The notes: generated from the sequence alone by a model not told the origin. DNA of 64,000 nucleotides from Vanilla planifolia (GCA_023846275.1 JAIUJO010000069.1:392501-456500), one strand, 5' to 3'. Shown: positions 14,801 to 31,479, counted from the stretch's first letter. Program-made: numbers and translations.

Positions 14801-17800
14801 GAACACATGAACATAGAAATACATAGACATGCATAACCACACGCATGCATGCACAACCACACCTACACACATATGCACATAAACACATGCACATGCATAA
14901 AAGCATACAAACACACACACACATGCACAAGCACACATGCACACAAACATGCATATGAGTAAATGCACACACATGCAAAAAGACACACACACACACAAAA
15001 GCACATAAATACAAACAAACACACAAATGCACACAAATGTATGTACACGTGCATACATGCAAACTCATGGATGCACACACATGCACATACATATACACTT
15101 GCAAGCACATAAATGCACACACACACACATGCATATATGTAATGCACACACATGCAAAAATGAGCAAACAACATATGCACACACCTGCATGTATTCACAC
15201 ACATATGCACACGCACACATGCATACACATAGACACATGCATGCTCACAAAAACACACATACTCACACATGCACTATCTCATAGATACACATGCTCACAT
15301 ATGCACATGCACACATGCACTCACATATGCACACACATAAAAAAACATAGCCACACAAGAAAGCACACACACATGCACACACACACACATACTAATGCAC
15401 ATGCATATGCATAAGAACTCAAACATGCACACACAGGCACACACACACACATAAACTAATACACAAACACATGCCACAAACATTCATACACATACCAAGA
15501 CATGCACAAACATACACACAAGTAAATGAACATATACGTGTGCACACATATGAACAAAGTACACAAACATGCAGTCACACACATGCACACACATATGCAT
15601 TAATCCATAAACAAGCACATGCATACACACATGCACAAATAAACAAAAACATATGCACGCATGCACACACACAAATGTTTGTACCAAGACAGACACATGC
15701 TCATGCACACATTCAAACACACACACACTGACACACAAATGTACACACATGCAAATGCACATACATGCAATTGGACACACACCTACATGCACACACAAAA
15801 ATACAATCAAATGCAAACAAATATGCACACACATATCCATTTGCACACACAAACACACACATGCATGCCAACAAAATCATATACACATTCAAATCCATAG
15901 GTGCACATGCACACACACACATACATAAGCACATGCACACATGCATGCACTGATATATACGTACTCACACATGTACAAAGGCAAGCATACAGATGCATGC
16001 ACACACACACACACACACTTGAGCACAAACACTTGCACACAAGGATACACACATGCACTACCAAGTATTCATGTATTCCTGTAGATGCACACACACGGAC
16101 AAGCATGAATATGCACACACGCACTTGCATATGGACACATAATTGAAAAAACATAGGCTCACAAGCAAGCACACACATCAAATAGATTCACATGCATATG
16201 CATAGGTACTCCAACATGTAAATAAATGCATACCCTAATGCACCCAAATATACATACAAACATATACAAACTTGAATGTGCATGCACACACACACACAAA
16301 CACATGCATACCCAATCTCACACATGCTTGCATGCATGCACACATGTAGACACTTCTATACACATGCCCAAAAGCATGCATGCATCTGTACACCAACACA
16401 TAGAGTTAAGAACACATGAATGCTGATGTACATAAACATGTATAACCACACCAATGCATACACACCCACACCCACACTCACGAACACCTGTGCAAACATG
16501 CACATAAACACACGCACATGTACACAAGAGCACATGTGGACACACACATTCACACAAACATGCATACATACAAATGCACACACATGCAAATAGAGACACA
16601 TATAAGTGCACACACACACACACAAATGCACACATAAACAAACAAACACAAACATGCACACAAATGTATACTCATGGATGCACACACATGCACACAAATA
16701 TACACATGCAAACACATAAGCACATACACTCACACAAGAACATATGTAATGCACACACATGCAAATACAACCACACAACATATGCACACACCCACATATA
16801 TTTGCACACATATGCACACGCACACATGCATATACACACACACACACATACATACTCACACATGCACTATCACGTAGACACACATGCTCACATATGCACA
16901 CACATGCATAAGCACACATGCACTCACATATGCACACAAAAAAAATAAGCACACAAGAAAGGACACTCAAATGCATGCAGATGCATACAAATGCACATGC
17001 ATATGCATAGAAACTCAAACACACACATGAACACCCACACCTGCATTAATGTAGAAACACATATGCCTACAAACATTCATACACATGCCCACGCATGCAC
17101 ATGCGTACACACACACAAATGCACAAATGCATATGGACACATATACACAAAGCACACAAACATTCACACATACACAGAAATGCATGAATCCATAAATAGG
17201 CACATGCATGCACACATGCACAAATACAAAAAAACACATGCACGCTTGCACACACACACAAATGTAAGTACCAACACATGCACATGCTCATGCACACATG
17301 GAAACACACACCCACTCACACACAAACGTACACACATGCAAATGCACATACATGTAAATGACACACACATACATGCACACACAAGTTCACACGCACACAA
17401 TTGCTCACAAATGTAAACAAACACACACACACATGCATGCAAGCACAAAAATTTAAACATTTTAATCCATAGGCACATATGCACAAATACGTAATGCACT
17501 CACACACATACATAAGCACATGCTCGCACATTATGACATGTATGAGCTCACACTTATACATACACACATACCTATGCACAAGACCCTTGCATATACACAC
17601 ATATGATAAACATAAGCAGACAAACAATCACACACACTTACACACACACCCACACAGATGTACATGCATGTGCATAGATACTCCAACAAGTAAACACATG
17701 CATGCATTGATAAACCCAAACATACATGCACACACTTGCATGTACATGCACAAACATTCAAACACACACATACATAATCTCACATGTGCTTGCATGCTTG

Positions 17801-18899
17801 AACACATGTAGACACGTCTACACACATGCTCAAATGCAAGCTCACAAGTATACACCAACACATAGAGTCAAGAACACAAATGTAGAAGTACATAGACATT
17901 TATAACAAAACACATGCATGCACACCAATACCCACACACATATGCACATAAACACACACACATGCACATAGGCAAACACAACATGCACAATCATATATGT
18001 ACATATACTCACATAAACAATCATACATGCAAATGCACACAAACACACAAATGCACACAATTACAAACAAACACGCATATGCACAAAAAAATATGTACAC
18101 ATGCATACTCATGGTTGCACACACATGCACACACATATAGACATGCAAACACAAACACCCACACACACACACACATGCGCACATGCATAAGCACATGCAA
18201 ACACAAGCACACAACAGATGCAGACACACATTTATTCACACACATATACATACACACACACAAACTCACACATGCACTGCCATGTAGATAGCATGCTTGC
18301 ATATGCACATACATGCATAAGCACACAAGCACTCATATATGCACACACAAATGAAAAAATGTAAGCACACAAGGAAGCACAAACACATGCACACACACAC
18401 ATACAAACGCACATGCATATGCATAAAGACTTAGACACATGCAAATGCACACCCACCCATGCACTAATGCACAAATGCATATGCCCATAAACATTCTCAT
18501 ACATGCCCACACAGGCACACAAATACACACACACAAAAGCACATATACATACGTACACATACACACAAAGCACACAATATGTACACATACACACACATGT
18601 GCACAAATCCATATGTAGGCACATGCAAGCACACATGCACAACACACAAAAACACATGCATGCATGCACATACACATAAACATATGTACCAAGATTAACA
18701 AATGCTCATGCATACATGCAAACACATACACACACACTCACACACAAATGTAAACACATTTAAATGCATATACATGTAAACAAGCACACATGTACATGTA
18801 TACACAAGTACACACACACATAAATGCACAAAAATACAAACAAACAAACATGCACACACTCACATGCACGTAAGCACAAACATAAACAAATGCAAATCC

Positions 18900-20760
18900 A
18901 TAGTTGTACATGCACACATGAGCACAAAAATATGTATTGCACATACACATACATAAGCACATGCACGCACAGGCATGCATGCATCGACATTTACATATTC
19001 ACACATGTATGCACACATGCATGCTCACACATGCACACAAGCACAAATGGTTGCACACATGCATTACTGTATAGTCAGGCAAGCTTGCACATGCACACAC
19101 GCACTTGCATATGCACATATAAATGAAAAAACATAGGCACACAAACAAGCACACACATATACATGCACACCCACACAGATGCACACGCATATGCATAGGT
19201 ACTCAAACATGCAAACACATGCTTGCACTGATGCATAAACATATATGCCCACATACATTGATACATATAACCACATATGAACACACACACACACATTCAC
19301 ACATGTGCACAAGCATACAAAAACATGCATAAAAATGCACATGCAAACAAACACATCCAAGCATATTCATGCAAGTAGACACACACACTCAAGTGCATGC
19401 ATAAACAATGGCACATGCACATCCACACATGCATGTATACACATGCACTCACTCGCAAACAAATGCATAATCACACGCATACATAAAACCATGCAACACA
19501 GACACATGTATGCAAGCATACACACACAAGCACAAACATACAAAACCACATACACATATGTATGAGTACACACACACACACTAATGCACCCATACACACT
19601 TGTGTGCATGTCAAAAAAACACACTCATGAACACTTGTGAGTGCACACACACATGCATGCACATTCACACATGAGCAAACTCACACTCCTGCAAACAAAC
19701 ACAAGCATGTACACACCCACATAGATACATGTATATGCATGTGCATGTACAACCACACATACACACGTGCACACAAATGTACACAAAAGCACCCACACAC
19801 AAACACACATGCATACGCTCTCTCACGCACATGTAGCAATATGCACGTGCACACTCACACATGAACACACGTAAGCACTTATGCACATATACAAACACGC
19901 ACAAGCATACAAACACCTATGCATGCACACACACCCACAAATGAACACCCACACAAATGCACACATGCATGCACAACCATGCACACACACACAACTTTGT
20001 ATACATGAACACACACACAACACAGTCAGATGCACACACTCAAAAGGGCACATATGCATACACACACAGACATAGGTGCAGACTTAGTCATATGAATGCA
20101 CACACACATGCACACTCTCACGCATGCATGCACACCCACCCACACACACTTATACACACACACACACACACACATGCACATAGACACCAACATGCTCTTG
20201 TGCACACTTCGAGAAAACTAATATAACACACACACAACAACATGCATAGGAACACACCTACACACATATGTAGATGCACATGCAAACACATGTACACATA
20301 CATACACTAACACTCAAACATACACAAACACAAATGCATGCTCAAACATGTGCACAGATGGACACATGGGTGCACACACTTGTGCAGAACCATCACAAAC
20401 ATGTGCACACAAACACATATATATACACACACACCAATGATGCATGCACATGCATACACAGATATGTACACACACCCATATGCACACACATGACCATCTC
20501 ATGTACCAAGTACCAGAAATGACACTCAAACACATATGTGCACCCCTGGTCACATAGATGTGGGAACATGTACCGAAACATACATGCACACATACACACA
20601 CTCATTTGTATGTACATGTATGCACACTCAAACTCATACATAACCACACAAAACATTCTTGTACACATGCACACATGCATACACGTTTGTACACATACTC
20701 AAATGCATGCATAAACACATGCACATACATACAAGCATACACAAACACAGACACTCAAAT
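18900..20760 (+). repeat. About 5.95-kb-spaced repeat, copy 2
   Basis: Partner of 12,890-14,800 in the same orientation, with the rare anchors GACCATCTCATGTA (20,492) and GTGGGAACATG (20,560). Between the two copies lie further members of the 0.8-1.4 kb series, so the 5.95 kb period may be a multi-unit block of that series duplicated together. The match fades soon after 20,700. Confidence 0.72.
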
Positions 20761-21777
20761 ATATACACAAAAACACACACATGCACACATAGTCTTACAC
20801 AAATGTACATACATGAAAATGTGCACACATACAAATGGACACACATGTACATGCACACACACACAAATGCACACAAATACAAACAATCACACACATGCTA
20901 AAAAATGTATGCATATGTGCCTACATGCATACACTTGGATGCACATACACATGTACACATACACACTCATCTACATATGCAAACACATTGATACACACAT
21001 GCACATGTATAATGCACATGCATGTACATACACATACAAACACAAGCGCATAGACACATATGCACATGAATATGCATACACAAACACACATACTTGCTCA
21101 TATAGACAAACATACTCACATATACACTACCATGTCAAGACACATGCACATGCACACATGCACTTGCATATGCACACACAAAACAAAAAATATAGGCACA
21201 TAAGAAAGTACACACACACAAACACACATGCATATGTATAGGAACTAAAAAACATGTGCATGCACACACACATGCACTTACACTATGAAACACATGTGCA
21301 CTCATGCACAAACACATTTGCCCCCCTACATTCATTCACATGCTTACGCATGCACACACTAACACACACAAAGATGCACATATGTGCTTGAACACATATC
21401 ACAAAGTACACAAATATGCATATAAGCATAAATCCATAGACAAGTATATGCATGCACACATACATGCATACATACACACACATACATGCATACACACACA
21501 CATACTTGAAATGAGTGCATGCACACACACACAAACTCGTGTAGATGTACATAAATACACACTCACTCACACATCCAAATGCAAGAACAAACATACACAC
21601 CCACACAAACAAACACACAAATACACTCAAACTGAAGCAAACACACATGCACACATGCATAGTCATAAACACACACATGTAAACACACAAGCACACACAC
21701 ACACACACATACATGCACATGCATATGCAAGTGCACATACACACACACACATGAGAACATGAAGACAAACACACTAT

Positions 21778-21800
21778 CACACACACACACACACACACAC
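21778..21800 (+). repeat. Pure (CA)n microsatellite
   Basis: An uninterrupted run of 23 alternating C and A bases, longer than is usual in this degenerate array. Such perfect runs are the places where replication slippage is expected. Confidence 0.85.
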
Positions 21801-21922
21801 TTGCATGTACATGCATGCACACAAACACATAGATACTTATGCACATTCATTTGCACACACACTCAAATGCATGCACATACAAGAACACATGAACATAGAA
21901 GTACATGCATATGAATAGTCAC

Positions 21923-21974
21923 ACACACACACAAACACATGCACCTAAACACACACACAAACACATGCACCCAA
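21923..21974 (+). repeat. Two tandem 26-bp units
   Basis: The word CAAACACATGCACC with its flanking CA run occurs at 21,932 and again at 21,958, giving a perfect 26-base period over about two units. This is a recent short tandem duplication inside the array. Confidence 0.7.
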
Positions 21975-22644
21975 ACATATATAGAAATGCCACACTCCCA
22001 CAAGCATACAAACATATGAGCATGCATAAAAACACGAACACAAACATATACACAAACACACACAAGTATGCATATGTGTAGACATGTACACACATATGCA
22101 TGTATGCATGCACACACATATATACATGCACACACACTGGTACACATACCCATACATATGTAATGCACACACACATGCACAAGCACATGCACAAATAAAC
22201 ATTTATGCACACACCCACATGCACATACACACATATGCACACACATATGTATACACATGCACACTGAATCCCCACACACACACAAGCCAAAAGACTCACA
22301 CACAAGTTCACACACATACTCACACATGCACTACCACATAAAGACACTTGCTCACACATGCACAAAGATGAACATGCACATGCACATGCACACTTGCATA
22401 TATACACAAACTAAAAAAACATAAGCAGACAAACAAGAACAAACACATTCTTTCACATGCAAACAACTGTACAAGCACATGCATAAGTACTCAAACATGT
22501 GCATACTAGCTTACCCACACATGGACTCATATGTACACACACACATGCACTCATGCAACAACATGTATGCCCACATACATTCATACACATGCCCATGCAC
22601 ATGCACACACGGATGCACACATAAGCACAAGTCACTCAAACTTG

Positions 22645-22668
22645 CACACACACACACACACACACACA
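22645..22668 (+). repeat. Pure (CA)12 microsatellite
   Basis: Twelve perfect CA units between CTTG and TATGTATG. A candidate length-polymorphic marker. Confidence 0.88.
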
Positions 22669-22699
22669 TATGTATGAACCTATTCACAAGCACATGCAT

Positions 22700-25190
22700 G
22701 CAAACATATACCAACAAACAAACACACAAGTATGCAAGCACACACATATGCAGACATGTGTGCATGAATATATAAACACATTCACACATACACAAACTCA
22801 TGCAGATGACTACATATAATGACACATAAATGCATGTACAAACACACACGCAGGCAAGCACATGCGCACACACACACAAACAAGATCTTAGATATACACA
22901 AACATGAATGCACATACAAACACTCACAGTCACAAACATATACACATGCAAAAAAAGAAGCACACACAAACACATCCATACAAACACACGCACATAAATG
23001 CACACATATGTATAAACACATACACACACATACAAGCACACACACAAAGCATGCAAGCACATACACAGACACACATAAATGTGGACATGTACACATATGT
23101 GCATACATACAACCATAGACATTAATGCCACCTGACATACTAACACATACATAAAGGCAACCACATGCTCACAAACATGTGCACACACACACATGCCCAC
23201 ATGACCACAAACACACATGCACACATACATGCACCCACACACACACCAACACCCATTTACACATGCCCACACACACACAAACCCACATTCACATGCACAT
23301 GTACAAAAACACATGTGCATCCATGCACTCATATCCACATGCACACACACGTACACACACATCCATATACACCTACACCAATGCACACACACACACATGC
23401 AAAAACATACATGCACACACACATGTACAAACACCCACATGTACCTGCTCATACATACACACATGCACCACTATATGCACCCACTCATAGACCTAGACAA
23501 ATGAACACATGGCCACACACACACATAAACATGCATGCACATACACATGTGGACCAACATGCTCATAGACTCATGCACACAAATGTGTGCAACCATGTGC
23601 ACACAAGCAAACACTCATGCACATGCACACTCATACAAATAGATAGGCTCACACATGCACAAGAACACAGAAACACACACATGCATAGGCACACAAACAC
23701 TCTTATGCAACAGCACTAGCAGACACATGTACACATATACGTGAACAAACAAATGCATGCACATGCACACATGCACAAGCTTGTACAAATGCATGAATTC
23801 CCAAACACACACATGCATAGGTGCATGCACACACACACATGAATAAACACAAAGACTCACAAACACGCGTACACATAAACAAAAGCTAACATACATGGAC
23901 ACACCCACACACACACACACATGCACACACTAAACATAAACATGCACACATAGATCCACACAGATATAAATAAACACATACACACTCATCACATAGATGT
24001 GTACATGCACATGCATGCACATACAAATACATACTCATGCATACACAAACACACACAAGCACATGTACACACATTTGAACAAATACATGCAAGCATACAT
24101 TCACACAAAAACACACATGTGCTTATGCTTGCATATATACAAAAATGCACAAACATACAAACACACTTGCATGTATGAACAAGTACACACACACAAGCTC
24201 ACTCACACACATAAACACATACATATACACACACACTTGTGCACACACGAACACTAACACATGTACAGACTTACACACAACAAAAGTGCATATACATGCA
24301 CACACACACACACAGCCCCACAAACATTCACCCGCACATACAAGCACACACAGATGCACATAGACACACATACACTCATGCACATAGACACACACATAGA
24401 TCAGCACACACATATGCAAAACTCATGCACACATTCGTGCACATATGCTTGCACTGAAAAATACATATGCACACACATGCATGGACATGCACACAAACGT
24501 ACACAAACACACAGAAACACAAATGCACACACAACCCCATACATGCACACACATATAGGTATGCATACAAGCACACACATGCACATAAACACACAAAAAT
24601 AGACAACACATGCTCATAAGCGCACAAGTGAGCACACAAGCATGTATAGATACACAGAAACAACCATGTGAACACATGCATTCACATAAAGACAAATGAG
24701 TGCACATTAGTTGGCACACAAAAGCACACACAAGAGAATTCACGAACACAAGGACACGTACATAGACACGCACACATATAGATGCCCACATAGACACACA
24801 CAAATAAACACATGCACTCACATAAACAAATGCATACAAATATACACAATTATATATATACATATGCACACTTACACACTTGAACAAACACAGAAACATG
24901 CACACACACACATCTTTCCATGTCCACATACAAACATATAGACTCATACACATCCACATAGGTACATACTCACACATAGACACCCATAAAAATGTATACT
25001 CACTGACACATAAATTCTAACACCCATACATGCATGCACACATTCTCACACATGTAAGCACACACATAAACACAAACCCACACATATGCACACACACACA
25101 TATGCACACATGCACATTCTTGTAGACACATACACACACATAGACATGTACAAACATGCAAGCATAAAGCCACACTCATACACACATTCA
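22700..25190 (+). repeat. CA array between the two higher-order zones
   Basis: Ordinary degenerate CA/ATGC sequence. CA is locally purer around 23,170-23,470, where words such as ACCCACACACACACC recur. I found no long collinear copy of it elsewhere in the window. It contains the longest open frame of the window on the - strand (22,511-23,464), which is Cys-Val-Met-rich repeat translation and not a gene. Nothing else is seen. Confidence 0.85.
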
Positions 25191-28100
25191 TATGCACACA
25201 CACACACACCCACATAAATACACAATTGTGAAAACACACATACACACATGCACCCACACACTAGAACAACACAAACACGATCACATGGCCAAAAACATGC
25301 ACACACATGCACACACCGCCACACACACACACCTATGTACACATGCACACACACACACACACACTCACACATACTTACCAATGAATAATAAGGCATGTAC
25401 ACTTATATGCAAACATGCACCCATCCACATATGCTCAATCACACACATGCATACACATACAAAAATCTACTAATGCACAAAACATTCACACAAGAGCTCA
25501 CACACACACATGCACATAGCTACACACAAGCATAGGTACATGAACTAACACATACATGCATAAGAACTTGCACACTCATAGTTATAGGCACACATGCACA
25601 CACATAAGTTAATAGATATGGACACACATGCACTTGCATGGATGCACACACACATACACATTTGTAGAAAAACACATGCACATAAAATTGAAAGCACATA
25701 CACATATGTGGACACACACATATATGCATATACACACATGCATGCACATGTACACAAACACATAGACATGTTCACACACACACAGATGCACGCCTGCATA
25801 TCCACAAGCACACACTACATGCATGTGCACACATGCCCACAACCGCACATCCACACACACATGCACATGAACTCATGCAAGTTAGCAAATATGCACACAT
25901 GCACACACACCCACACACTAACATGTATGCACACATGCACATTTGTAGATGTGCACATGCATACGCACACATGCATGCATGCATGAACACACACACATGA
26001 ACAAACACATCAATTCATAAACATATGCACATATGTACACAAACACACAAATGTACACAAGAACATGCACATAATCCAGTACACAAATGCACTCATAGCA
26101 AGACACAAATAATAGTACACATGCACAAACATGCAAATAAACACACACACATATGCACATGAACATATGCACACATATACACACACAAACAAAAACATTC
26201 ATACACCTCATCAAACACACTTCTACACACACACAAAGCCACATACTGACACACACCTGCAAGCACGAGTATGCAAGTGCATGTGAACTATCAGACACAT
26301 GACCACAAACATGCACCTACTGACCCATACACACATATAAAAATACACATTTTCACACACTCACAGACTCAAGAACATGGAAATGCATGCACATGTATTA
26401 ACATGCAAATATGAAAATAAATACAAACATACACATATGCACGTGTGTACCTATGCATCTGAACATAGGTACACGAACACACACACACACACACATATAG
26501 GCACCCTTGCTAACACACACAAACACAACACACACATGTTCATCCACACACATGCATACTCACATAGAGATGCACACATAAGCACACATATACACACAAG
26601 AAACCACTCACATGCTCAAACATGCACACACATACAAGCATGAATGTGCATGCATAGACATACACATACAAATGTACACAAACATATGAATGCATCCACT
26701 CAAGCACACATGCACATATCCACCCACACAAGCATGCATACACACACTCATATGCACACACAAAAGTATATACACTCTCCTCTACACCCACACATGCACA
26801 CACACTTACACACCCATGAACATTAAAACACACAAACCCACACACTTGTAGACACTTACACATACACATATATAAGTATGCATGCATACACATGCACGTA
26901 GACACGATCATTCACACACACACACAAGTACACATGCATGCACACAGCCACACACACATAAGCACAACATGTTACTCATGCCCCAAAAAAACACATCGAT
27001 ACACACTTGCACATACTCACGAACACACACGTAAACATAGATAAACAAACACACATATACCTACACACACATGTGTGCTTGCACGTCCATGCAGACGTAT
27101 GCACACACACATTCCCACACCCACGCAAAGCCACACACATGCAAGCAAAACACACACACAAACATCGACACATGCACGTCTGTGCCAAGCACACACGCAT
27201 TGACACGCACGAGCATATACACATACAAGTGCTTGCATACAGACACACGCATAAGCATGCATACACACACAAGAAAGAACTCACATGTGAACACATACAT
27301 GGGCATAAGCACATGCACACACACACACACAAATCCACTTGTGCACAGGCATACAAAAGTACAAATGCACATGAACACAAGCACAAAACACACAGTCACA
27401 TGCCCACACACACATAAGCATACATACATACTCTTATGCACACATAGAAATCTACATGCTCACTCCCCTACTCACACATGTGCACACATAAATAAACATA
27501 TAAACATGCATACACAAATGTAAATGCACACAGACATGTGCAGTCACACACACACACATGCACAAGCATGTGCTTAACCACATAGATGCACACACATGCT
27601 TACAAACATAGATTGACACATGAATGAGTAGACATGCCAACAACCACACATGAACACGCAAACACCTCACAACACTGCATGCACTGTTGTAAGTATGCAC
27701 ATATGCATGCACCCACACCCGCATGCAAACACACACATTTATACACATGCACATGCATACACACACACATGCACACACACACACACAAACATGCACACAT
27801 ATACAAACACATACACACATAGACATGCACACATATACACACACATGCACAAGTGTGAATGCACACACACATGAAAACACATCCACTGACTAGCACATGC
27901 ATACATTCACACATGCCCATGCACACATACACACATGCATATAAACAACCACATGTGCATATGCACATGCACACACACACGTGCAAACAAAAAAATGCCA
28001 ACACAAATGCACTGATAGCAAGAAACACACACAAGCACATAAATTGGAACAAACACATGTACACACACTGGAAAGCACCCAAATATGCACATGCATGTCA

Positions 28101-29839
28101 CTCATACAGCACACACACACACACCAACACACACACATACACACACATGTGCACACACACGCACTTCTGTTCATGCAAGCACACACACACACTATCAAAC
28201 ACACTCATATATACTCACACACATGAAGACACATATACACACACAAGCCCACACACTGACACATAAGCATGCATGAACTCGCACTTACAAGCAAGCACAT
28301 GAATTGTCACACATATACATGCACAAACATGCACAAGCACACACACACACGCACATGCTTACACACTCACAGACACATAAGATAATGCAAGCACAAGCGC
28401 ACACAAACGCATATGTACACACACATGCACAAATAAAACTGCACATGCATATGCATTTGCAATAAGTTAAACACACATCAGCACATAAACATGAACACGC
28501 ACATATACAAACTCACACACATGCATGCTTGCATATAAAGACACACATATGCACACATAAACACACAAGAAACCACTCGCATGACCAATATTGTGCACAC
28601 ACATTCATGCATGCACATACATACACGCACACACACACATTCACACTCTCACATACAAATGTCTACATGCACATAAATGCATGCACATAAGCACATGATC
28701 ACACACACACATAAGCTTACATATACACACTCATGAATGCACACTAAACTTCAAACACCTCATGCACATGCACACCGATAGACAATGACACCCATACATA
28801 GGTGAATATGCACACTCACACAAGCCCACACACATGCACACACACACACACATGCACATGCACACATATATATGCACTCACACACACACATCTACACATG
28901 CATGCCCATAGCCACATACACACAAGCACACATGCACACATGCCAACACACACATATATGTCGGTACACACATGCAAATGCACATGCATACACACACAAA
29001 CACAAACAAGCAAACATACAAAGGAAATCACACACACAGGCTTACATACATGTGCATGCCCCTACATGCATGCACATGTACACACACATTCCCATACCTA
29101 TGGAAGTACACATATGTAGGCACAACACACATAAACAGAACATGAACTCGTGTGTGCCCACACATGCATGCACCTATAGAGACACATGCACACATACATA
29201 AATGTACATACACACAAATAAAAATGCACATGTATGCACACACATTAGTAAGTGCACACACAAGAAAATGCATCTACATGCATACATACACACCAACACA
29301 AGCATGAGCACACACATGCATGGACAAGCTCATCCACATGAAAGCATGCATATACACACATGCAACCATCCACACACATATGCACAAGAACATACACACA
29401 TGAACACATACCCAAAGACACACATTTATATAAACATGCACACACATACATATAAACACACAACAACACAACAAACATAAACAAGCACATGCACACATGT
29501 TCAACACATGCACATACATGCTTAAACACAAGAGCATAAATACATGAAGATACCCACACACAAGCAATGTGTAGACAATACATGCACACACACACACAAA
29601 CAAACACATATAAACATATTCATATGCACTCACGCACATGCACATGCATACATCAAACACACACATGCACCCCCACACCAAAACAAATGCATAATATTAG
29701 ATATGCACATATAAAGATGTACACACTCACATGCATGCACACATACACACAAAAAAAAATATAAGCGCACATGCATGCACGCACATGCTCACAAGCATAC
29801 AAACTTGTACATGCACACAGACATCGTATAAGTGCATAC

Positions 29840-30255
29840 ACACACACACACATATACACACATGTATGCATGTAGACATGTGCATGTATACACATTCATT
29901 CACAACAAACAACATAAAAACATCTCCATATCCATACATGCACACACACACACACGTAAACATGCACATACACATAAATAATGATACAAATATGCACCCA
30001 CACACATGCATGCAAATGAACACACATATAAACAAACATACACACATGTACACACATACATATGCATGTAGGCACACATACAAATACACAAATGTATGCA
30101 CGAAGCCACACAAATACACACATACACACACAAGTATTAACATACAAATGCACTAACACTCACGCACATAGAAACATGCATGCACACGTACATGCACACG
30201 CATACACATATGTAGACACACACATGTATGCACACATATGAATGTGTACACACAA
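29840..30255 (+). repeat. About 386-bp stretch present only in copy 1
   Basis: The offset between the two copies changes from 11,147 at 29,831 to 10,761 at 30,271, so about 386 bases lie here that copy 2 lacks. In copy 2 the flanks meet near 40,985-41,020. The stretch is CA-rich like its surroundings, with one less regular patch, AACAAACAACATAAAAACATC, near 29,903. No terminal repeats or target-site duplication are visible, so a deletion in copy 2 by recombination between CA words is as likely as an insertion here. Confidence 0.75.
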
Positions 30256-31461
30256 ATAAATAAACACCCACAAACATGAACACACATAAACAAACTCACA
30301 CAGCACACACGCATGCATGCACAAATGCACCAACTCACATGTGCACACATGCACACACACATACACCTATGCACACTCAAACACATATAGTTGCACATGC
30401 TCACAACACAACCACATGCCCACAAATACATGCACACAAGCACACATGCATGCACCTATTCACACAAGCACACATACACTCACACATGTACACATACACC
30501 TACATGCACACATTTACACACATAGACCAACACAAACACACACACACACACAAACAGATATGCAAACACACACAAAAGCATGCACACACATATGCACAAA
30601 CATGCATGCACACACACACAATTTTACATATGCATGCCCATGCAAAAAAATGCACACATATCTACATTGAAATTTGTAAGCACACTCACATTTACAACCA
30701 CACAAAATACACAAACAGAGGCACATACTCATGTGCACACACATGCACATGTAGATGCATGCCCAGGCATGTGCATGCACACAAACAAGTGGACATGCAC
30801 ACACACACACACGTACATACACATGCACTCACAAGGATACTAATGCACAAACACACATGTGCATGCACACACTTGTGCACACTCATATATAGATGCATAA
30901 GAATGTAGACACAAAGGAACAAGCACATGCATACACTCATATAGAAACACACAAATGCACACACACGCACATGTATGCACAAGTAAACACACAAAAAGAA
31001 ACTCACAGAAAGGCATGTCCACACATATATATGCACAAGTAGATATAAATATATGCACAAACACATACACAAACACAAATACAAACACACTCATGCATCT
31101 AAACGCATCAAAAGGCACAAACTTTCAAACTTGCACATGCATTAACAAATCCATGCACCAAGGTGCACACACCCAAATGCATGCATACACACATGCACAA
31201 ACCCACACATATTGATGTCCATTCATGCACACATGCACATGCATTGACACATATGCACACATACACACATGTTCACACACAAATGCAAAGATAAACATGC
31301 ATGTAAACACACACATGCATGCACACAGAAAACCCATATGCATGTAAACACACACTTAAGCCCATGCACTCACATTCACACACACAAACACATGCATGCA
31401 CACACATAATCATTCACACACACAAACACACAAACACACACACACACACACATGTGTTTAG

Positions 31462-31479
31462 ACACACATAGATGTGTGT
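31462..31479. repeat. Short hairpin ACACACAT-AG-ATGTGTGT
   Basis: A perfect 8-bp inverted repeat with a two-base AG spacer. The same hairpin is kept in the second copy near 42,158-42,175. It comes from a local CA to TG switch. Confidence 0.75.

Larger units (their letters stand above)
12890..22700 (+). repeat. Higher-order repeat zone within the CA array
   Basis: A landmark of the form GCACTACCACATAG recurs in diverged form at about 13,063, 15,271, 16,055, 16,864, 18,274, 19,061, 21,123 and 22,328. About 55-110 bases after each copy comes a short A-run word (AAAAAACATAGG or a variant), then ACAAGAAAGCAC-like and CATATGCATARGNACTCAAAC-like words. Spacings are near 0.8 kb (three times), 1.2-1.4 kb (twice) and 2.1-2.2 kb (twice, about 0.8 + 1.4). 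A second landmark, TCCATAGGT followed by ACATAAGCACATGC, lies near 12,889, 15,895, 17,466 and 18,897. A third, CTTGCATGCATGCACACATG with AGAACACATGAA downstream, lies near 14,717, 16,326 and 17,790. Order is kept, so these are copies of long units, not chance CA words. Divergence between units is high. No genes are present. Confidence 0.8.

Noticed and set aside
20558-21241. 227-codon + strand Thr-His-rich frame
   Set aside because: A histidine-rich protein was considered. The residues follow directly from ACACAT/ATGCAC words, and there is no codon bias or conserved block.
12890-22700. CRISPR-like array
   Set aside because: The recurrent landmarks are hundreds to thousands of bases apart, diverged, and separated by CA repeat and not by unique spacers.
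22511-23464. Longest open reading frame (317 codons, - strand)
   Set aside because: The translation is almost only Cys, Val, Met, His and Ala in repeat order (CVCVH...), as expected from reading TG repeats. There is no domain, no signal peptide logic, and comparable frames overlap it on both strands.
29840-30255. Mobile element insertion in copy 1
   Set aside because: The extra 386 bases are CA array like the flanks. No terminal repeats, poly-A tail or target-site duplication are visible.
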